Shown: one piece after another, positions 1-8,182 of the stretch
How positions within the stretch are numbered: position 1 is the first letter of the stretch
Layout of the letters: every line of letters begins with the position of its first letter
Source: UBA1206 sp041672465
GTDB taxonomy: Bacteria > Bacillota > Clostridia > Oscillospirales > CAG-382
DNA length: 64,000 bases
Direction of reading: 5' to 3'
NCBI GenBank assembly: GCA_041672465.1
Contig: JBAYZO010000004.1
Coordinates: forward strand, 1 to 64,000
Notes under the pieces: generated by a model
What the model was told of the DNA's origin: nothing
Seen by the model: only the letters and a program-made list of their open reading frames with translations
Databases searched by the model: none
Translations under genes and position numbers: made by a program

Positions 1-2
1 CG

Positions 3-1145
3 GGAAAAGTCCCCCCGACAATACTATCGCGCTGTCAGCGGTTTGAGTTCAGGCGGCTTACCCCCGGCGAAACAGCCTCGCGGCTTTTGTTTGTCGCGGA
101 AAAAGAGGGGCTCCCGCTTGAAAAAGAGGCCGCCAATATAATCGCGCGGCTTTCCGACGGCTCTGTCAGGGACGCGCTATCAATACTCGAGTCTTGCGCC
201 GAGGCCGCTTTTTTGTCTTTTGAAAGCAGGGTTTCGGCTTCGCCCGAAAAGCAAAATGAGACATGGGTCATTGATAAAAGCGTGGTTGAAAGCCAGCTTG
301 GAATCGCCGGGAACTCTTACTTAACCGAGCTTTTTAATAAAATTTCACAAAAAGATATAGCCGGCTGCCTTATCCTTGCCGATAAATATTATATCTCGGG
401 CAAATCGCTGTCCTCGCTAATCGACAACATGCTCGGCGTTATCCGCGACGCGCTGTTTTTAAAGCAGGGCGGGGAAGACGCCCCCCTCACCCTTGGTATG
501 TCGGGGATGTCAAACCTCAGCGTCAAAGAGATTTTGTCGGTTGCAGAGCTTTTTTCAAGCGAAAAGCTGATTTACTTCGCCAACACCGCGGAAGAGGCGA
601 AAACCCGCGTCTCAAACAACGCTGCCGGCAAAAAGCTCTCTCTTGAGCTCGCGCTTATACGAATGTGCGAGGAACGCCTTTCAATCTCGGCCGAGGGGCT
701 CGCTTCGCGGATTGCTTTGCTTGAGGAAAAAATCCTTGGCGGGAACGGAAAACAAAAATCCGAAGAAACGCACCCGATTCCCGTGAAAAGTGACGTTACC
801 GAAGATAAAAAAATAGAAACGCAAAGCGAAATTAAAGCCCCTCCCGCTGAAAAGACTTTAAGCAAACCGATAAAGGGAGCCCTTATCGAACTGCTTGCCG
901 ATATCCCCGCCGTAAAAACCCTTTGCCAAAAAAGCGATATTTATTTTAAGGACGGGCGGATTTGCATTTTTGCCGAAAACAACTTCGCCAAAAGCGTGCT
1001 TGAGGGAAAACTTGACGACATTAAAAAAGCCATCGGCCTTTTAGGCTATGGCGAATGCGGGGTATTTTTTGGGGAGGCGAAGAGCAACCCCAATAAAGAA
1101 CAGGGCGGCGAAAGCGAAAAAAGTTATATTAACGAGATAATATAA
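3..1145 (+). CDS. dnaX: DNA polymerase III subunit gamma/tau, 5'-truncated by the window edge
   Basis: Clamp-loader ATPase subunit of the replicative polymerase: it loads the beta clamp and, as tau, links core polymerases to the helicase. The frame is open from the first bases, so the nucleotide-binding N-terminal half lies upstream; about 380 residues are visible. They start with the clamp-loader motif TILSRCQRFEFRRL and then the sensor-2 stretch GSVRDALSILE. A helical collar domain, a Lys/Glu-rich linker (around base 740-860) and a C-terminal tau-type domain follow. A TTG at 87 opens a shorter frame, but the conserved residues upstream of it show it is internal. Gene order dnaX-ybaB-recR is the usual one in Firmicutes. 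I saw no slippery-frameshift heptamer that would make a separate gamma form. Confidence 0.93.
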   Translation, partial: GKVPPTILSRCQRFEFRRLTPGETASRLLFVAEKEGLPLEKEAANIIARLSDGSVRDALSILESCAEAAFLSFESRVSASPEKQNETWVIDKSVVESQLGIAGNSYLTELFNKISQKDIAGCLILADKYYISGKSLSSLIDNMLGVIRDALFLKQGGEDAPLTLGMSGMSNLSVKEILSVAELFSSEKLIYFANTAEEAKTRVSNNAAGKKLSLELALIRMCEERLSISAEGLASRIALLEEKILGGNGKQKSEETHPIPVKSDVTEDKKIETQSEIKAPPAEKTLSKPIKGALIELLADIPAVKTLCQKSDIYFKDGRICIFAENNFAKSVLEGKLDDIKKAIGLLGYGECGVFFGEAKSNPNKEQGGESEKSYINEII

Positions 1146-1193
1146 AACCAAATACAATACACAATTTGTTTTTTGAAAGGACGGGATAATAAA

Positions 1194-1538
1194 ATGAAGG
1201 TAAGGCTGCCGAAAGGAATGGGAGGCCCGCGCGACATGAATTCCATGCTGAAACAGGCGCAGCAGATGCAGGAAGAAATGGAACGCCTTGAAACCGAACT
1301 TGACTCACGCGAATACACGATAAGCGCGGGCGGGGGAGCGATCACCGTTTCTATTTTGGGTTCCCTTAATATTTTATCAATTGAAATAAAACCCGAAATA
1401 GTCGACCCGGACGATATCGCGACGCTGGAGGACGTGATAACGGCCGGGATAAACGAGGCGATAAAAACCGTTGTAAACGCCAAGGCGGAGGAAATGAAAA
1501 AAATCACCGGCGGAATAAATCTGCCGGGGGCGTTTTAA
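1194..1538 (+). CDS. YbaB/EbfC family nucleoid-associated protein
   Basis: Small DNA-binding protein of the YbaB/EbfC family (114 residues, normal length), which forms a tweezer-shaped dimer and coats DNA; its exact role is not settled. The centre carries the family signature: a Met/Gln-rich helix (MLKQAQQMQEEMERLE, about residues 15-30) followed by a beta sheet with GGGAITV. The ATG at 1194 is chosen over an in-frame TTG at 1173 because the GAAAGG ribosome binding site at 1175-1180 overlaps that TTG. It lies between dnaX and recR, one base before recR, so the three are very likely co-transcribed. Confidence 0.93.
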   Translation: MKVRLPKGMGGPRDMNSMLKQAQQMQEEMERLETELDSREYTISAGGGAITVSILGSLNILSIEIKPEIVDPDDIATLEDVITAGINEAIKTVVNAKAEEMKKITGGINLPGAF

Positions 1539-1539
1539 T

Positions 1540-2130
1540 ATGACTCCGTCGCTTGAGCGCCTTATCGCCAAACTCAGCTCTCTGCCCGGCATAGGGCGCA
1601 AATCGGCGGGGCGGCTGGCGTATCATATAGTTTCAATGGATCAGTCGCAGGTAGACGAAATAGCAAAAGCCCTGACCGACGCAAAGCGTTCTCTTAAGCT
1701 TTGCGAGATTTGCCAGAACTATTCGGAAACGCCGGTGTGTTCCGTCTGCTCGTCCGAAAAGCGGGATAAATCGGTAATTTGCGTGGTCGAGGACCCACGT
1801 TCGGTGACGGCGATTGAAGAGCTCAGGGAATTCTCCGGCACTTATCACGTTCTCCACGGGGTTATTTCCCCCATGGACGGAATTACCCCGGAACACCTTA
1901 AAATAAAAGAACTTCTCGCCCGGCTTTCGGGAACGGGCGTGACGGAAGTCATTGTCGCCACCAACCCCTCGGTGGAGGGGGAGGCGACGGGGCTTTATAT
2001 CGCAAAGCTGCTAAAGCCTTTCGGTATAAAGGTGACAAGGCTCGCCTACGGGCTCCCGGTGGGGGCGACGCTTGAATACGCCGACCTTATCACTCTTTCA
2101 AAAGCTTTTGAGGGGCGAACACCGGTTTAA
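1540..2130 (+). CDS. recR: Recombination mediator protein RecR
   Basis: Ring-forming DNA-binding protein that works with RecF/RecO to load RecA at gaps and stalled forks. The 196-residue length is normal. Order of parts: N-terminal helix-hairpin-helix (LPGIGRKSAGRLA, residues 15-27), a C4 zinc finger (C55, C58, C67, C70), a Toprim domain from about residue 78 (VVEDP; later TNPSVEGEAT) and a C-terminal Walker-B-like tail (ARLAYGLPVGATLEYAD region). The start lies one base after the ybaB stop, so translation is probably coupled. A strong terminator directly follows the stop codon. Confidence 0.96.
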   Translation: MTPSLERLIAKLSSLPGIGRKSAGRLAYHIVSMDQSQVDEIAKALTDAKRSLKLCEICQNYSETPVCSVCSSEKRDKSVICVVEDPRSVTAIEELREFSGTYHVLHGVISPMDGITPEHLKIKELLARLSGTGVTEVIVATNPSVEGEATGLYIAKLLKPFGIKVTRLAYGLPVGATLEYADLITLSKAFEGRTPV

Positions 2131-2163
2131 ATAAGGGCGGGTATTTATCCGCCTTATTTTTTT
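2127..2163 (+). terminator. Rho-independent terminator after recR
   Basis: The recR stop codon runs into an AATAAGG-CGG / CCG-CCTTATT stem with a short TATTTAT loop and a run of seven or more T. It separates the dnaX-ybaB-recR transcript from the sigma factor gene behind it. Confidence 0.85.
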
Positions 2164-2182
2164 ATAAATATTTTTAAATAAT

Positions 2183-2211
2183 AGAAACTTTTTCGGCTTT
2201 AAAAGCGTATT
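2183..2211 (+). promoter_or_regulatory. ECF-type (SigW-like) promoter, probably autoregulatory
   Basis: AGAAAC (2183-2188), 17 bases, CGTATT (2206-2211). This resembles promoters read by Bacillus SigW-type ECF factors (TGAAAC, about 16-17 bases, CGTA). The predicted start of transcription falls at about 2217-2220, just before the sigma gene, as expected for an ECF factor that drives its own operon. Found by eye only; no better sigma-A promoter was seen in the gap. Confidence 0.5.
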
Positions 2212-2237
2212 AAGGAATGGAGGCACCAAAAGGCGGG

Positions 2238-2729
2238 ATGAAATACAGCGAAGAACTCTTTACATACCTCGTCGGCAAGTACGCGGATATGGTTTACAGA
2301 ATAAGCTTCGCGAAGCTGCATAACAGACATGACGCCGAGGACATAAGCCAAGAAGTCTTTGAAAAGCTGTTTGTTTTCCTGAACAAACAAGACTATTTTC
2401 AAAGCGAGGACCATATACGCGGCTGGCTCGCCAAAGTCGCCTCAAACGGGGGCGTTTCTAAACTGCGCAAGATTTTCAGGACAAAAACAATCAGCCTTGA
2501 CGAAGAAACCCTCCCTGCCGAAAAAGACCGTGAGGAAATCGGGCTTGCCGACTGTATCGCGGGTCTTGACAAGAAATATTCCACCGTTATATATTTGTTT
2601 TATTACGAAAGGTTTTCCTTGGAGGAAATAGCGAAGCTGCTCTCTCTTAACCTTTCCACGGTAAAAACCCGCCTTCGCCGCGGGAAAGAAGCTCTTAAAA
2701 AAATGCTTGAGCCGGAGAATGAACCATGA
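2238..2729 (+). CDS. ECF-type RNA polymerase sigma factor
   Basis: Alternative sigma factor of the extracytoplasmic-function kind (163 residues), directing RNA polymerase to a small set of stress or envelope promoters. Region 2 is at about residues 5-75 (HNRHDAEDISQEVFEKLF is the typical core-binding helix; HIRGWLAKVASN follows). Region 4 is at about 105-160, with the helix-turn-helix FSLEEIAKLLSLNLSTVKTRL. ATG 2238 is preferred over ATG 2217 because GGAGG at 2219-2223 can serve as its ribosome binding site and because the likely transcription start is at about 2217. The downstream membrane gene overlaps it by four bases (ATGA), the usual layout for a sigma/anti-sigma pair. Confidence is high for the family; the exact ECF group is unknown. 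Confidence 0.9.
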   Translation: MKYSEELFTYLVGKYADMVYRISFAKLHNRHDAEDISQEVFEKLFVFLNKQDYFQSEDHIRGWLAKVASNGGVSKLRKIFRTKTISLDEETLPAEKDREEIGLADCIAGLDKKYSTVIYLFYYERFSLEEIAKLLSLNLSTVKTRLRRGKEALKKMLEPENEP

Positions 2730-4084
2730 AAAGCAAAAAGTCGACAAAGTCCGATTTGGATTTTGAAAATAAAATAGCGGGGGCAGTTTCGTCTTTTGAC
2801 AAAATAACCCTGCCGCAAAAAAAGCGGGATGAGCTTTTGGAAATACCCCGCAAAGCCGCTTTGCCGCCAAAACGCCGCGCGGAGTTTAACTACCGCAGGG
2901 CGCTGGCGTATTCAATGATGTTTTTTATATTTGTCTCGCTTACGACCGTTTTTTCCATTATGGGTATAAAACCCGGCACTAATCACTCCCCGTCATATGG
3001 TTGTGGCGGCGAGGCAAACGGGAATAAAAACAGCTTACCCCAAAAAGACCCGCAGCTTTCCGGGGGGAGCGATCAGTCATGCCGCGAAGAAGAAAATGAG
3101 TATAGCGAGGGCTTCCCCTGCGAGGACGCCCCCGGCGATGGTATTCAAAGCTCTCTCGTGCTGTTTAACCGCGAGGAAAACATTTTTGACACCTCTGCCC
3201 GCCCGGAGGATTTTCCCCTTTCGATTTACCCGTGCGGCAGGATTGCGGCCGCCCTTTCAAACAGCTTTGAGCCTATCACAAACGCGGAAGTCCTTGGCCT
3301 TGACATAAACGGCAACGTTGTGTCGCGGGTTCGCACCGACAATAACGGCAACGCCTATCTCTTTCCCTCGCTGTTTGAAAACGACTGCGATACCGAAATA
3401 GTTATAATAGGCGTTTCGGGTCAGTATATACTCCCCGCCGGCGGGAACACAGAAATCAAAATTAACGCTCTCTCCCAAAACCCGCGCAAAGCCGAGGTGC
3501 TGTTCCTCAGCGACTGCACAAAGAACGCAGCCCCCGTTATTGACGCCATAAGGGCGAATATTATGGGAATACTTGAAAAAACAACCCAAGGTTCGGAAAA
3601 AGACGTGGCGTTTAACTCAATGTTTTTCGCGGGGAAGGATGAGAGTATTTATTTCAGCTCCTTTACCGACAACCTTGCGTCCGCCGCCTACAATTTTTAT
3701 CCCCACCCGGAAATCGGCGGCGTTATGAACCCGGCAGTCGAAAACGCGCTGTGGAACGGCGTTTATTTCGGCGGCTGGGATGACGACACGATTAAAGTCT
3801 GCGTATTGTTTTTGGGCTCCACGCCGGATATAAATCAAATTGACGACGGAATACTTTCAAACGCTCTCCAAAAAGCGCTGGAAATGGGTCTGCGGGTAAT
3901 TGTCGTCGCTCCGAAAACAGACGACGCCAACGCTTTGTTCCTTTATAACAGCATTGCGTATGTCACGGGCGGGAGCTTTTTAAGTTATAGTTATGGAAAT
4001 CTCGTTGCAAGCGAAAGCGCCGAAGAGAGCGCCGACGGTTGTAAAAACATCTTAACCGATGAGCTGTTAAAGTTTATTTCCTGA
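2726..4084 (+). CDS. Putative membrane anti-sigma factor with an extracellular VWA-like domain
   Basis: 452-residue single-pass membrane protein encoded with a four-base overlap behind an ECF sigma factor, so a role in holding or releasing that sigma factor is inferred from position. About 57 charged cytoplasmic residues come first, then one membrane span (about 58-80), a low-complexity Gly/Ser/Glu linker with scattered Cys, a beta-sandwich resembling carboxypeptidase regulatory domains (about 183-248, NAEVLGLDINGNVV), and a von Willebrand A-like fold (about 255-425: LFLSDCTKN, VCVLFLGSTPD, NSIAYVTGGSF). The metal site is degenerate: DxSxS is DCTKN and the usual Thr and second Asp positions do not match. 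I did not recognise a known anti-sigma domain (zinc anti-sigma, RsgI) at the N-terminus. Confidence is good that it is a gene, moderate for function. Confidence 0.72.
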   Translation: MKSKKSTKSDLDFENKIAGAVSSFDKITLPQKKRDELLEIPRKAALPPKRRAEFNYRRALAYSMMFFIFVSLTTVFSIMGIKPGTNHSPSYGCGGEANGNKNSLPQKDPQLSGGSDQSCREEENEYSEGFPCEDAPGDGIQSSLVLFNREENIFDTSARPEDFPLSIYPCGRIAAALSNSFEPITNAEVLGLDINGNVVSRVRTDNNGNAYLFPSLFENDCDTEIVIIGVSGQYILPAGGNTEIKINALSQNPRKAEVLFLSDCTKNAAPVIDAIRANIMGILEKTTQGSEKDVAFNSMFFAGKDESIYFSSFTDNLASAAYNFYPHPEIGGVMNPAVENALWNGVYFGGWDDDTIKVCVLFLGSTPDINQIDDGILSNALQKALEMGLRVIVVAPKTDDANALFLYNSIAYVTGGSFLSYSYGNLVASESAEESADGCKNILTDELLKFIS

Positions 4085-4257
4085 ACTTTTATATCTTAAC
4101 CAAAGCAAGCTTTACTAAAAAGCAAAAGGTTAACAAATCGGCAACGGTGATTTGAAGAGCGTTGAATATTTTAACTGTGGTATCGACCGGGATTCAGCCA
4201 ATATTGATATTAACAGCGTTCGCGGGCGAACAAATGAGGGACTGCCTTATTAACTGC

Positions 4258-4297
4258 AAAAAACCGTTCTTTACCGAAAAGGTATTGAACGGTTTTT
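4258..4297. terminator. Bidirectional terminator between convergent genes
   Basis: AAAACCGTTC pairs with GAACGGTTTT around an inner TACC-GAAAA-GGTA hairpin. The T run (TTTTTATTTTT) follows on the plus strand and six T follow on the minus strand. It sits between the sigma/anti-sigma pair (plus) and the cyclophilin gene (minus) and can end both. Further short dyads lie closer to the cyclophilin stop (4332-4347, and 4352-4367 with a TCGG loop) but have no T run. Confidence 0.8.
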
Positions 4298-4369
4298 ATT
4301 TTTATGGGGAGTTTTTCTTTTTAACTGATTTAACCGGAAAGCCGGTTGCCTCGGAGTTCGGACTCCGGC

Positions 4370-5086
4370 TCAGCCGAGAAGCGTTTCGGGTTCGGGGTAT
4401 GATTTGCCTTTTGTGTCCACAACGGCTTTTGTAATCACAAGGTTTTCGTTAAGGATCCCGAGCGGGAGGGAGTAATACTTAATTTTCGCTATTTCCTCGC
4501 AGTTGGAAAACCCGTCTATCACCCTGCCGAACGCCGCGTAGTCGCCGTCAAGAGAGGGCGCGTCGCCAAGCATAATGAAAAACTGGCAGCCCGCCGTGTC
4601 AAAGCCGTTCGAGCTTCTCGCCATTGAAACAACGCCTTTAGCGTGGGAGAGATTGTTTACAAACCCGTTGGAGGCAAATTCCCCGATAATAGAATAACCC
4701 GGGTCGCCCCTCCCCGTGCCGGTGGGGTCGCCGCCCTGAATAACAAAGCCCGGCTGCATTCTGTGAATTGTGTTGTTGTCGTAAAATCCCTTTTTAATAA
4801 GCGAGATAAAATTATTGACCGTGTTTGGGGCGACGTCGGGGTACAGCTCTATAACAATAGCGCCGTAACCCTTGACATAAAGCGCCGCGACAGGGTTTTG
4901 AGTTTCGTATTTTTCCAATTCGATTTCGTTTCCTTCCACATTAAAATTGATTTGCAACAGGTTTTCTGATGTTTCTTCACTTTTATTACTGCTACTATTG
5001 TTTTCCCCGGGCTTGTCCCCCCCCGAGCACCCCATAAATAAAACCAGCGCGGCCATTAAAACTATGAGAAATGGAGCTTTTTTCAT
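4370..5086 (-). CDS. Cyclophilin-type peptidylprolyl isomerase, probable lipoprotein
   Basis: Peptidylprolyl cis-trans isomerase of the cyclophilin family, assisting folding of proteins outside the membrane. The 238-residue product begins with a signal peptide ending in a lipobox-like LFMGC (Cys20), followed by a Ser/Asn/Glu linker. The cyclophilin barrel covers about residues 60-232, with the landmarks FISLIKKGFYDNNTIHRM, QGGDPTGTGRGDPGY and CQFFIML. ATG 5086 is preceded by AGAGGGG. It stands alone on the minus strand with its own promoter (5178-5206). Extracytoplasmic location is inferred from the signal peptide. Confidence 0.92.
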   Translation of the reverse strand: MKKAPFLIVLMAALVLFMGCSGGDKPGENNSSSNKSEETSENLLQINFNVEGNEIELEKYETQNPVAALYVKGYGAIVIELYPDVAPNTVNNFISLIKKGFYDNNTIHRMQPGFVIQGGDPTGTGRGDPGYSIIGEFASNGFVNNLSHAKGVVSMARSSNGFDTAGCQFFIMLGDAPSLDGDYAAFGRVIDGFSNCEEIAKIKYYSLPLGILNENLVITKAVVDTKGKSYPEPETLLG

Positions 5087-5177
5087 TTTTATAACAATCC
5101 CCTCTTAAGTTTATGAGTTATATCTATATCGCCGTCCGGGCAGGCGGCCGGCCTATCAAATATTGCTTTTCAAGAAA

Positions 5178-5206
5178 ATAATAACACACGTGTTTTTAAA
5201 AGTCAA
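5178..5206 (-). promoter_or_regulatory. Sigma-A promoter of the cyclophilin gene
   Basis: On the minus strand, TTGACT (5206-5201), 17 bases, TATTAT (5183-5178). The predicted transcript starts near 5172, giving an 85-base leader to the ATG at 5086. The spacer contains the palindrome CACGTG, and the -35 box is part of a triple repeat. Confidence 0.65.
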
Positions 5207-5223
5207 TCGGTCAAACGGTCAAT
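5200..5223 (-). repeat. Three tandem 8-base repeats over a -35 box (putative operator)
   Basis: Read on the minus strand: ATTGACCG, TTTGACCG, ATTGACTT, back to back. The last copy supplies the -35 hexamer of the cyclophilin promoter. Tandem repeats in register with a -35 box are typical of response-regulator sites; the regulator is unknown. Confidence 0.5.
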
Positions 5224-5371
5224 TGTTTTATTAATATATTTTTATGTGTTAACATTATATCAGCTGTGTTCGCCGCAAAAAGCTTAAAAATTTGCTGTTT
5301 TGTCTTTATTTTTATGATTGACTTGGATTTATCAGTTAATTTGTTAATTTTTTAAATTTGAAATAATTAAC

Positions 5372-5400
5372 TTTACAGCCCTGTTCCGGTGTAGTATAAT
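5372..5400 (+). promoter_or_regulatory. Strong sigma-A promoter ahead of the rny leader
   Basis: TTTACA (5372-5377), 17 bases, TATAAT (5395-5400): one mismatch from consensus over both hexamers. The start is expected near 5407, about 400 bases upstream of rny, which leaves an unusually long leader or a separate small RNA. Confidence 0.65.
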
Positions 5401-5803
5401 AACTTTATATCGAATGTTTTCCGTTTTGCGGCTTGGCGTTACCGCTTTGGAGCCCTCCCCGGTCTGATAGGCTGACAGGCAAATATATCAAATATAAATC
5501 CATAAAACAAATTTGTATTTATATTTATATATTTATACATTTTTACTTTTTTTGGCCTTTAATAAAAAGACTAAAAGCCGGCGAGGGGGTTTTCCTTTAA
5601 AAAGCAGTCCGCGAAGATTTAAAACAAGCCGCAAGACAAGGCCGTTTAAGGTTTAAAGCTTTTTGTAACATAAATATGCAGAATGCCGATTTTATTGTTT
5701 TTATTTGATTTTAAACGTTTAAACTTTAAACGCAAACGCAGCTCGCAATCGCGTATGCCGCCGCGGGAAACATAGATTTAATATAAAAGGAGGAAGTAAA
5801 CCT

Positions 5804-7354
5804 ATGGGTCCCTTAGAGTATTTGATTGTGGCGGCAGCCATAATCGCGGTTGGCGCCGTGTCTTTTTTCTTTGGAAAATTATTCAGAAAAAAATTCGCCG
5901 AAAAAGTCATTGTATCGGCTGAGATCGAGGCAAAACGACTTTTAGACGAAGCGGCAAAAAACGCGGAGACAAGAAAAAAAGAATCAATCCTTGAAATTAA
6001 AGAAGAGGCGCTTAGAATTAAAAATGAAAACGAGCGCGAGTTGAGAGAAAGGCGAAACGATGTCCAGCGAATGGAAAAGCGAGTGCTCCAAAAAGAAGAG
6101 CATTTAGACCGCAAAACCGAATCTCTTGATAAAAAAGAAGAGCTTTTGAACGAAAAACTCAAAAACAACGAAACAATAAAAGAGGAAATAGAGAAAATCA
6201 AAGTCCAAAAGCTTGATGAGTTGCAAAAGGTCGCGAGCCTTACCAGCGAAGAAGCCAAAGCCGAACTTATGCGAACCGTCGAGGACGAGTCAAGGCATGA
6301 AATGGCGCAAAAGCTTTTGGAAATAGAAAAGGAATACAAAGAATCCGCCGAGGAAAAGGCAAAAAACATTATAACAATGGCGATACAGCGCTGCGCGTCC
6401 GACAGCGTCGCCGAGGTAACCGTGTCTGTCGTTGATCTTCCGAACGACGAGATGAAAGGAAGAATTATCGGCAGGGAAGGCAGAAATATCCGCGCTATCG
6501 AAACTTTGACCGGAGTCGACCTTATAATAGACGACACCCCGGAGGCGATAACGATATCCACATTCGACCCGATACGGAGGGAGATAGCGAGACTTACGCT
6601 TGAAAAACTCATTGCCGACGGGCGGATTCATCCCTCAAGAATTGAGGAAATGGTTGAAAAATCAAAAAAAGAAGTTGAGGCGGTAATTAAAAAAGAAGGC
6701 GAGCAGGCCACTTTTGACGCCGGCGTTCACGGGCTTAACCACGAGCTGTTAAAACTTTTGGGGCGGCTGAAATTCCGCACCAGCTACGGCCAAAATGTGC
6801 TAAGGCACTCGATCGAAGTGGCGCAGATCGCCGGCATGATAGCCAGCGAGCTGGGGCTTGACACCGCGCTCGCCAAGCGCGCGGGACTTCTCCACGACAT
6901 AGGCAAGGCGCTCACCCACGAAGTTGATGGCAGTCACGCCTTGATAGGCGCCGAAACAGCCAAAAAATACAAAGAAAACAGGGAAATCGTCCACGCCATA
7001 GAATCCCACCACGGGGATGTGGAACCCTCAACCTACACGGCAATCATCATTCAGGCGGCCGACGCCATTTCCGCGGCGCGCCCGGGCGCAAGGCGGGAAA
7101 ACCTTGAAAATTACATTAAAAGACTTCAAAAACTTGAGGAAATCGCCAACTCCTTCGAGGGGATTGAAAAATCCTTCGCCATTCAAGCGGGGAGAGAGAT
7201 CCGCATAATGGTAAAGCCGGAGGAAGTCTCCGACGACAGCATGGCGTTTTTAGCGCGGAATATCGCTAAGAAAATAGAAACGGAACTCGAATACCCCGGG
7301 CAAATTAAAATTCATACCATTCGCGAGACAAGAGCGTTTGAATATGCGAAGTAA
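5804..7354 (+). CDS. rny: Ribonuclease Y
   Basis: Membrane-anchored endoribonuclease that starts bulk mRNA decay in Firmicutes. The 516-residue length matches the family. One N-terminal membrane span (about residues 4-25) comes first, then a long Lys/Glu-rich coiled coil (about 30-200), a KH RNA-binding domain (about 205-270, with GRIIGREGRNIRAIE), and an HD hydrolase domain (about 330-430) with the catalytic pair in LLHDIGKA (about His364-Asp365). AGGAGG lies eight or so bases before the ATG. ymdB overlaps its 3' end, the same pairing as in Bacillus. The long leader is treated separately. Confidence 0.97.
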   Translation: MGPLEYLIVAAAIIAVGAVSFFFGKLFRKKFAEKVIVSAEIEAKRLLDEAAKNAETRKKESILEIKEEALRIKNENERELRERRNDVQRMEKRVLQKEEHLDRKTESLDKKEELLNEKLKNNETIKEEIEKIKVQKLDELQKVASLTSEEAKAELMRTVEDESRHEMAQKLLEIEKEYKESAEEKAKNIITMAIQRCASDSVAEVTVSVVDLPNDEMKGRIIGREGRNIRAIETLTGVDLIIDDTPEAITISTFDPIRREIARLTLEKLIADGRIHPSRIEEMVEKSKKEVEAVIKKEGEQATFDAGVHGLNHELLKLLGRLKFRTSYGQNVLRHSIEVAQIAGMIASELGLDTALAKRAGLLHDIGKALTHEVDGSHALIGAETAKKYKENREIVHAIESHHGDVEPSTYTAIIIQAADAISAARPGARRENLENYIKRLQKLEEIANSFEGIEKSFAIQAGREIRIMVKPEEVSDDSMAFLARNIAKKIETELEYPGQIKIHTIRETRAFEYAK

Positions 7355-8135
7355 CGTTTTCCGGATCCTCGCGCTCGGCGACGTGGTCGGGAAGACAGGC
7401 GTGGCGAAGGTGGTTTCGGAGCTCGGAGGGTTAAAGTCGGAAACCGGCGCTCATTTTGTTTTGGTGAACGGTGAAAACGCCGCCGAGTCAAACGGGCTTG
7501 ACGTTTATTCCGCCGAGGCGCTGCTCGGCGCGGGCGCGGATATTATCACGGGCGGAAACCACACGCTGGCGCTTAGAGAAATTTACCCCAAGCTTGAGGA
7601 AAGCATGTTTCTTCTCCGCCCGGCGAACTTCCCCCCCCTCTGCCCCGGCAGGGGATATGCCGTTTGCCGCGCCGCCACGGGCGTTTCGGCGCTCGTCATA
7701 AACGCGGCGGGGCAGACATTTATGCCGCCCGCGGACAACCCGTTTGTCTGCGTTGACAGGATTTTAAAAGAAACCGCCGGGAAATACGATATTGCCGTAG
7801 TTGATTTTCACGCCGAGGCGACAAGCGAAAAAACCGCGTTCGGGCTGTATTTTGACGGCAGGGTGAGCTGTGTCTACGGCACCCACACCCATATCCCCAC
7901 CGCGGACGAGACAATCCTCCCGAAAGGCACGGGATATATAACCGATATCGGAATGTGCGGGGTGAGGGCCGGCACGGTACTTGGGGTCAAGGCCGAGCCG
8001 GTGTTAAAGCGATTTGTCGAGGGCGTTCACGAACGGTTTGAAAAAGGCGTCGGCGAGCCCGAAATTAACGGAGCGCTTTTTGAGGTTGATTTGAACAACG
8101 GAAAATGCGTGGGGATAAAGCGTATCCGCCGCTAA
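7344..8135 (+). CDS. YmdB-family metallophosphoesterase
   Basis: Dimetal phosphoesterase of the YmdB family; in Bacillus the homologue cleaves 2',3'- and 3',5'-cyclic nucleotides and affects the switch between motility and biofilm growth. The product is about 263 residues. Visible metal-binding motifs: LALGDVVGKTG near the N-terminus, NGENAAESNG, GGNHT, DFHAEATSEK, and YGTHTHIPTAD. ATG 7344 is chosen over the in-frame TTG at 7338; either way it starts inside the end of rny (stop 7352-7354), so the two are translated together. There is no clear ribosome binding site of its own, which supports coupling. Confidence 0.93.
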   Translation: MRSNVFRILALGDVVGKTGVAKVVSELGGLKSETGAHFVLVNGENAAESNGLDVYSAEALLGAGADIITGGNHTLALREIYPKLEESMFLLRPANFPPLCPGRGYAVCRAATGVSALVINAAGQTFMPPADNPFVCVDRILKETAGKYDIAVVDFHAEATSEKTAFGLYFDGRVSCVYGTHTHIPTADETILPKGTGYITDIGMCGVRAGTVLGVKAEPVLKRFVEGVHERFEKGVGEPEINGALFEVDLNNGKCVGIKRIRR

Positions 8136-8182
8136 ATGTTATTAATTGAAAATATATAACGTACAAATGAAAGGGAAAAACA

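Larger units (their letters stand above)
5087..5803. other. 717-base AT-rich intergenic region with divergent promoters
   Basis: No gene is supported here. It holds the minus promoter of the cyclophilin gene (5178-5206) with three 8-base repeats over its -35 box (5200-5223), and a strong plus promoter (5372-5400) about 400 bases before rny. It also holds an AT dyad (AAATATAAAT / ATTTATATTT, about 5500-5540) and a 14-base palindrome TTTAAACGTTTAAA (5710-5723) followed by another TTTAAACG. The stretch 5420-5485 is markedly richer in G and C than its surroundings and may be structured RNA in the leader. Confidence 0.6.

Noticed and set aside
87..1145. Separate short gene starting at TTG 87
   Set aside because: The conserved clamp-loader residues upstream of 87 are in the same frame, so it is the continuation of dnaX.
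4162..4434. Plus-strand open frame of 90 codons between the anti-sigma-like gene and the cyclophilin gene
   Set aside because: It spans the bidirectional terminator and runs into the 3' end of the cyclophilin gene on the other strand; no ribosome binding site or recognisable motif.
5400..5500. A known riboswitch or 6S RNA in the rny leader
   Set aside because: I compared the GC-rich stretch with T-box, c-di-GMP, SAM, TPP and 6S features from memory and saw no matching conserved sequence; reported only as an unexplained leader.
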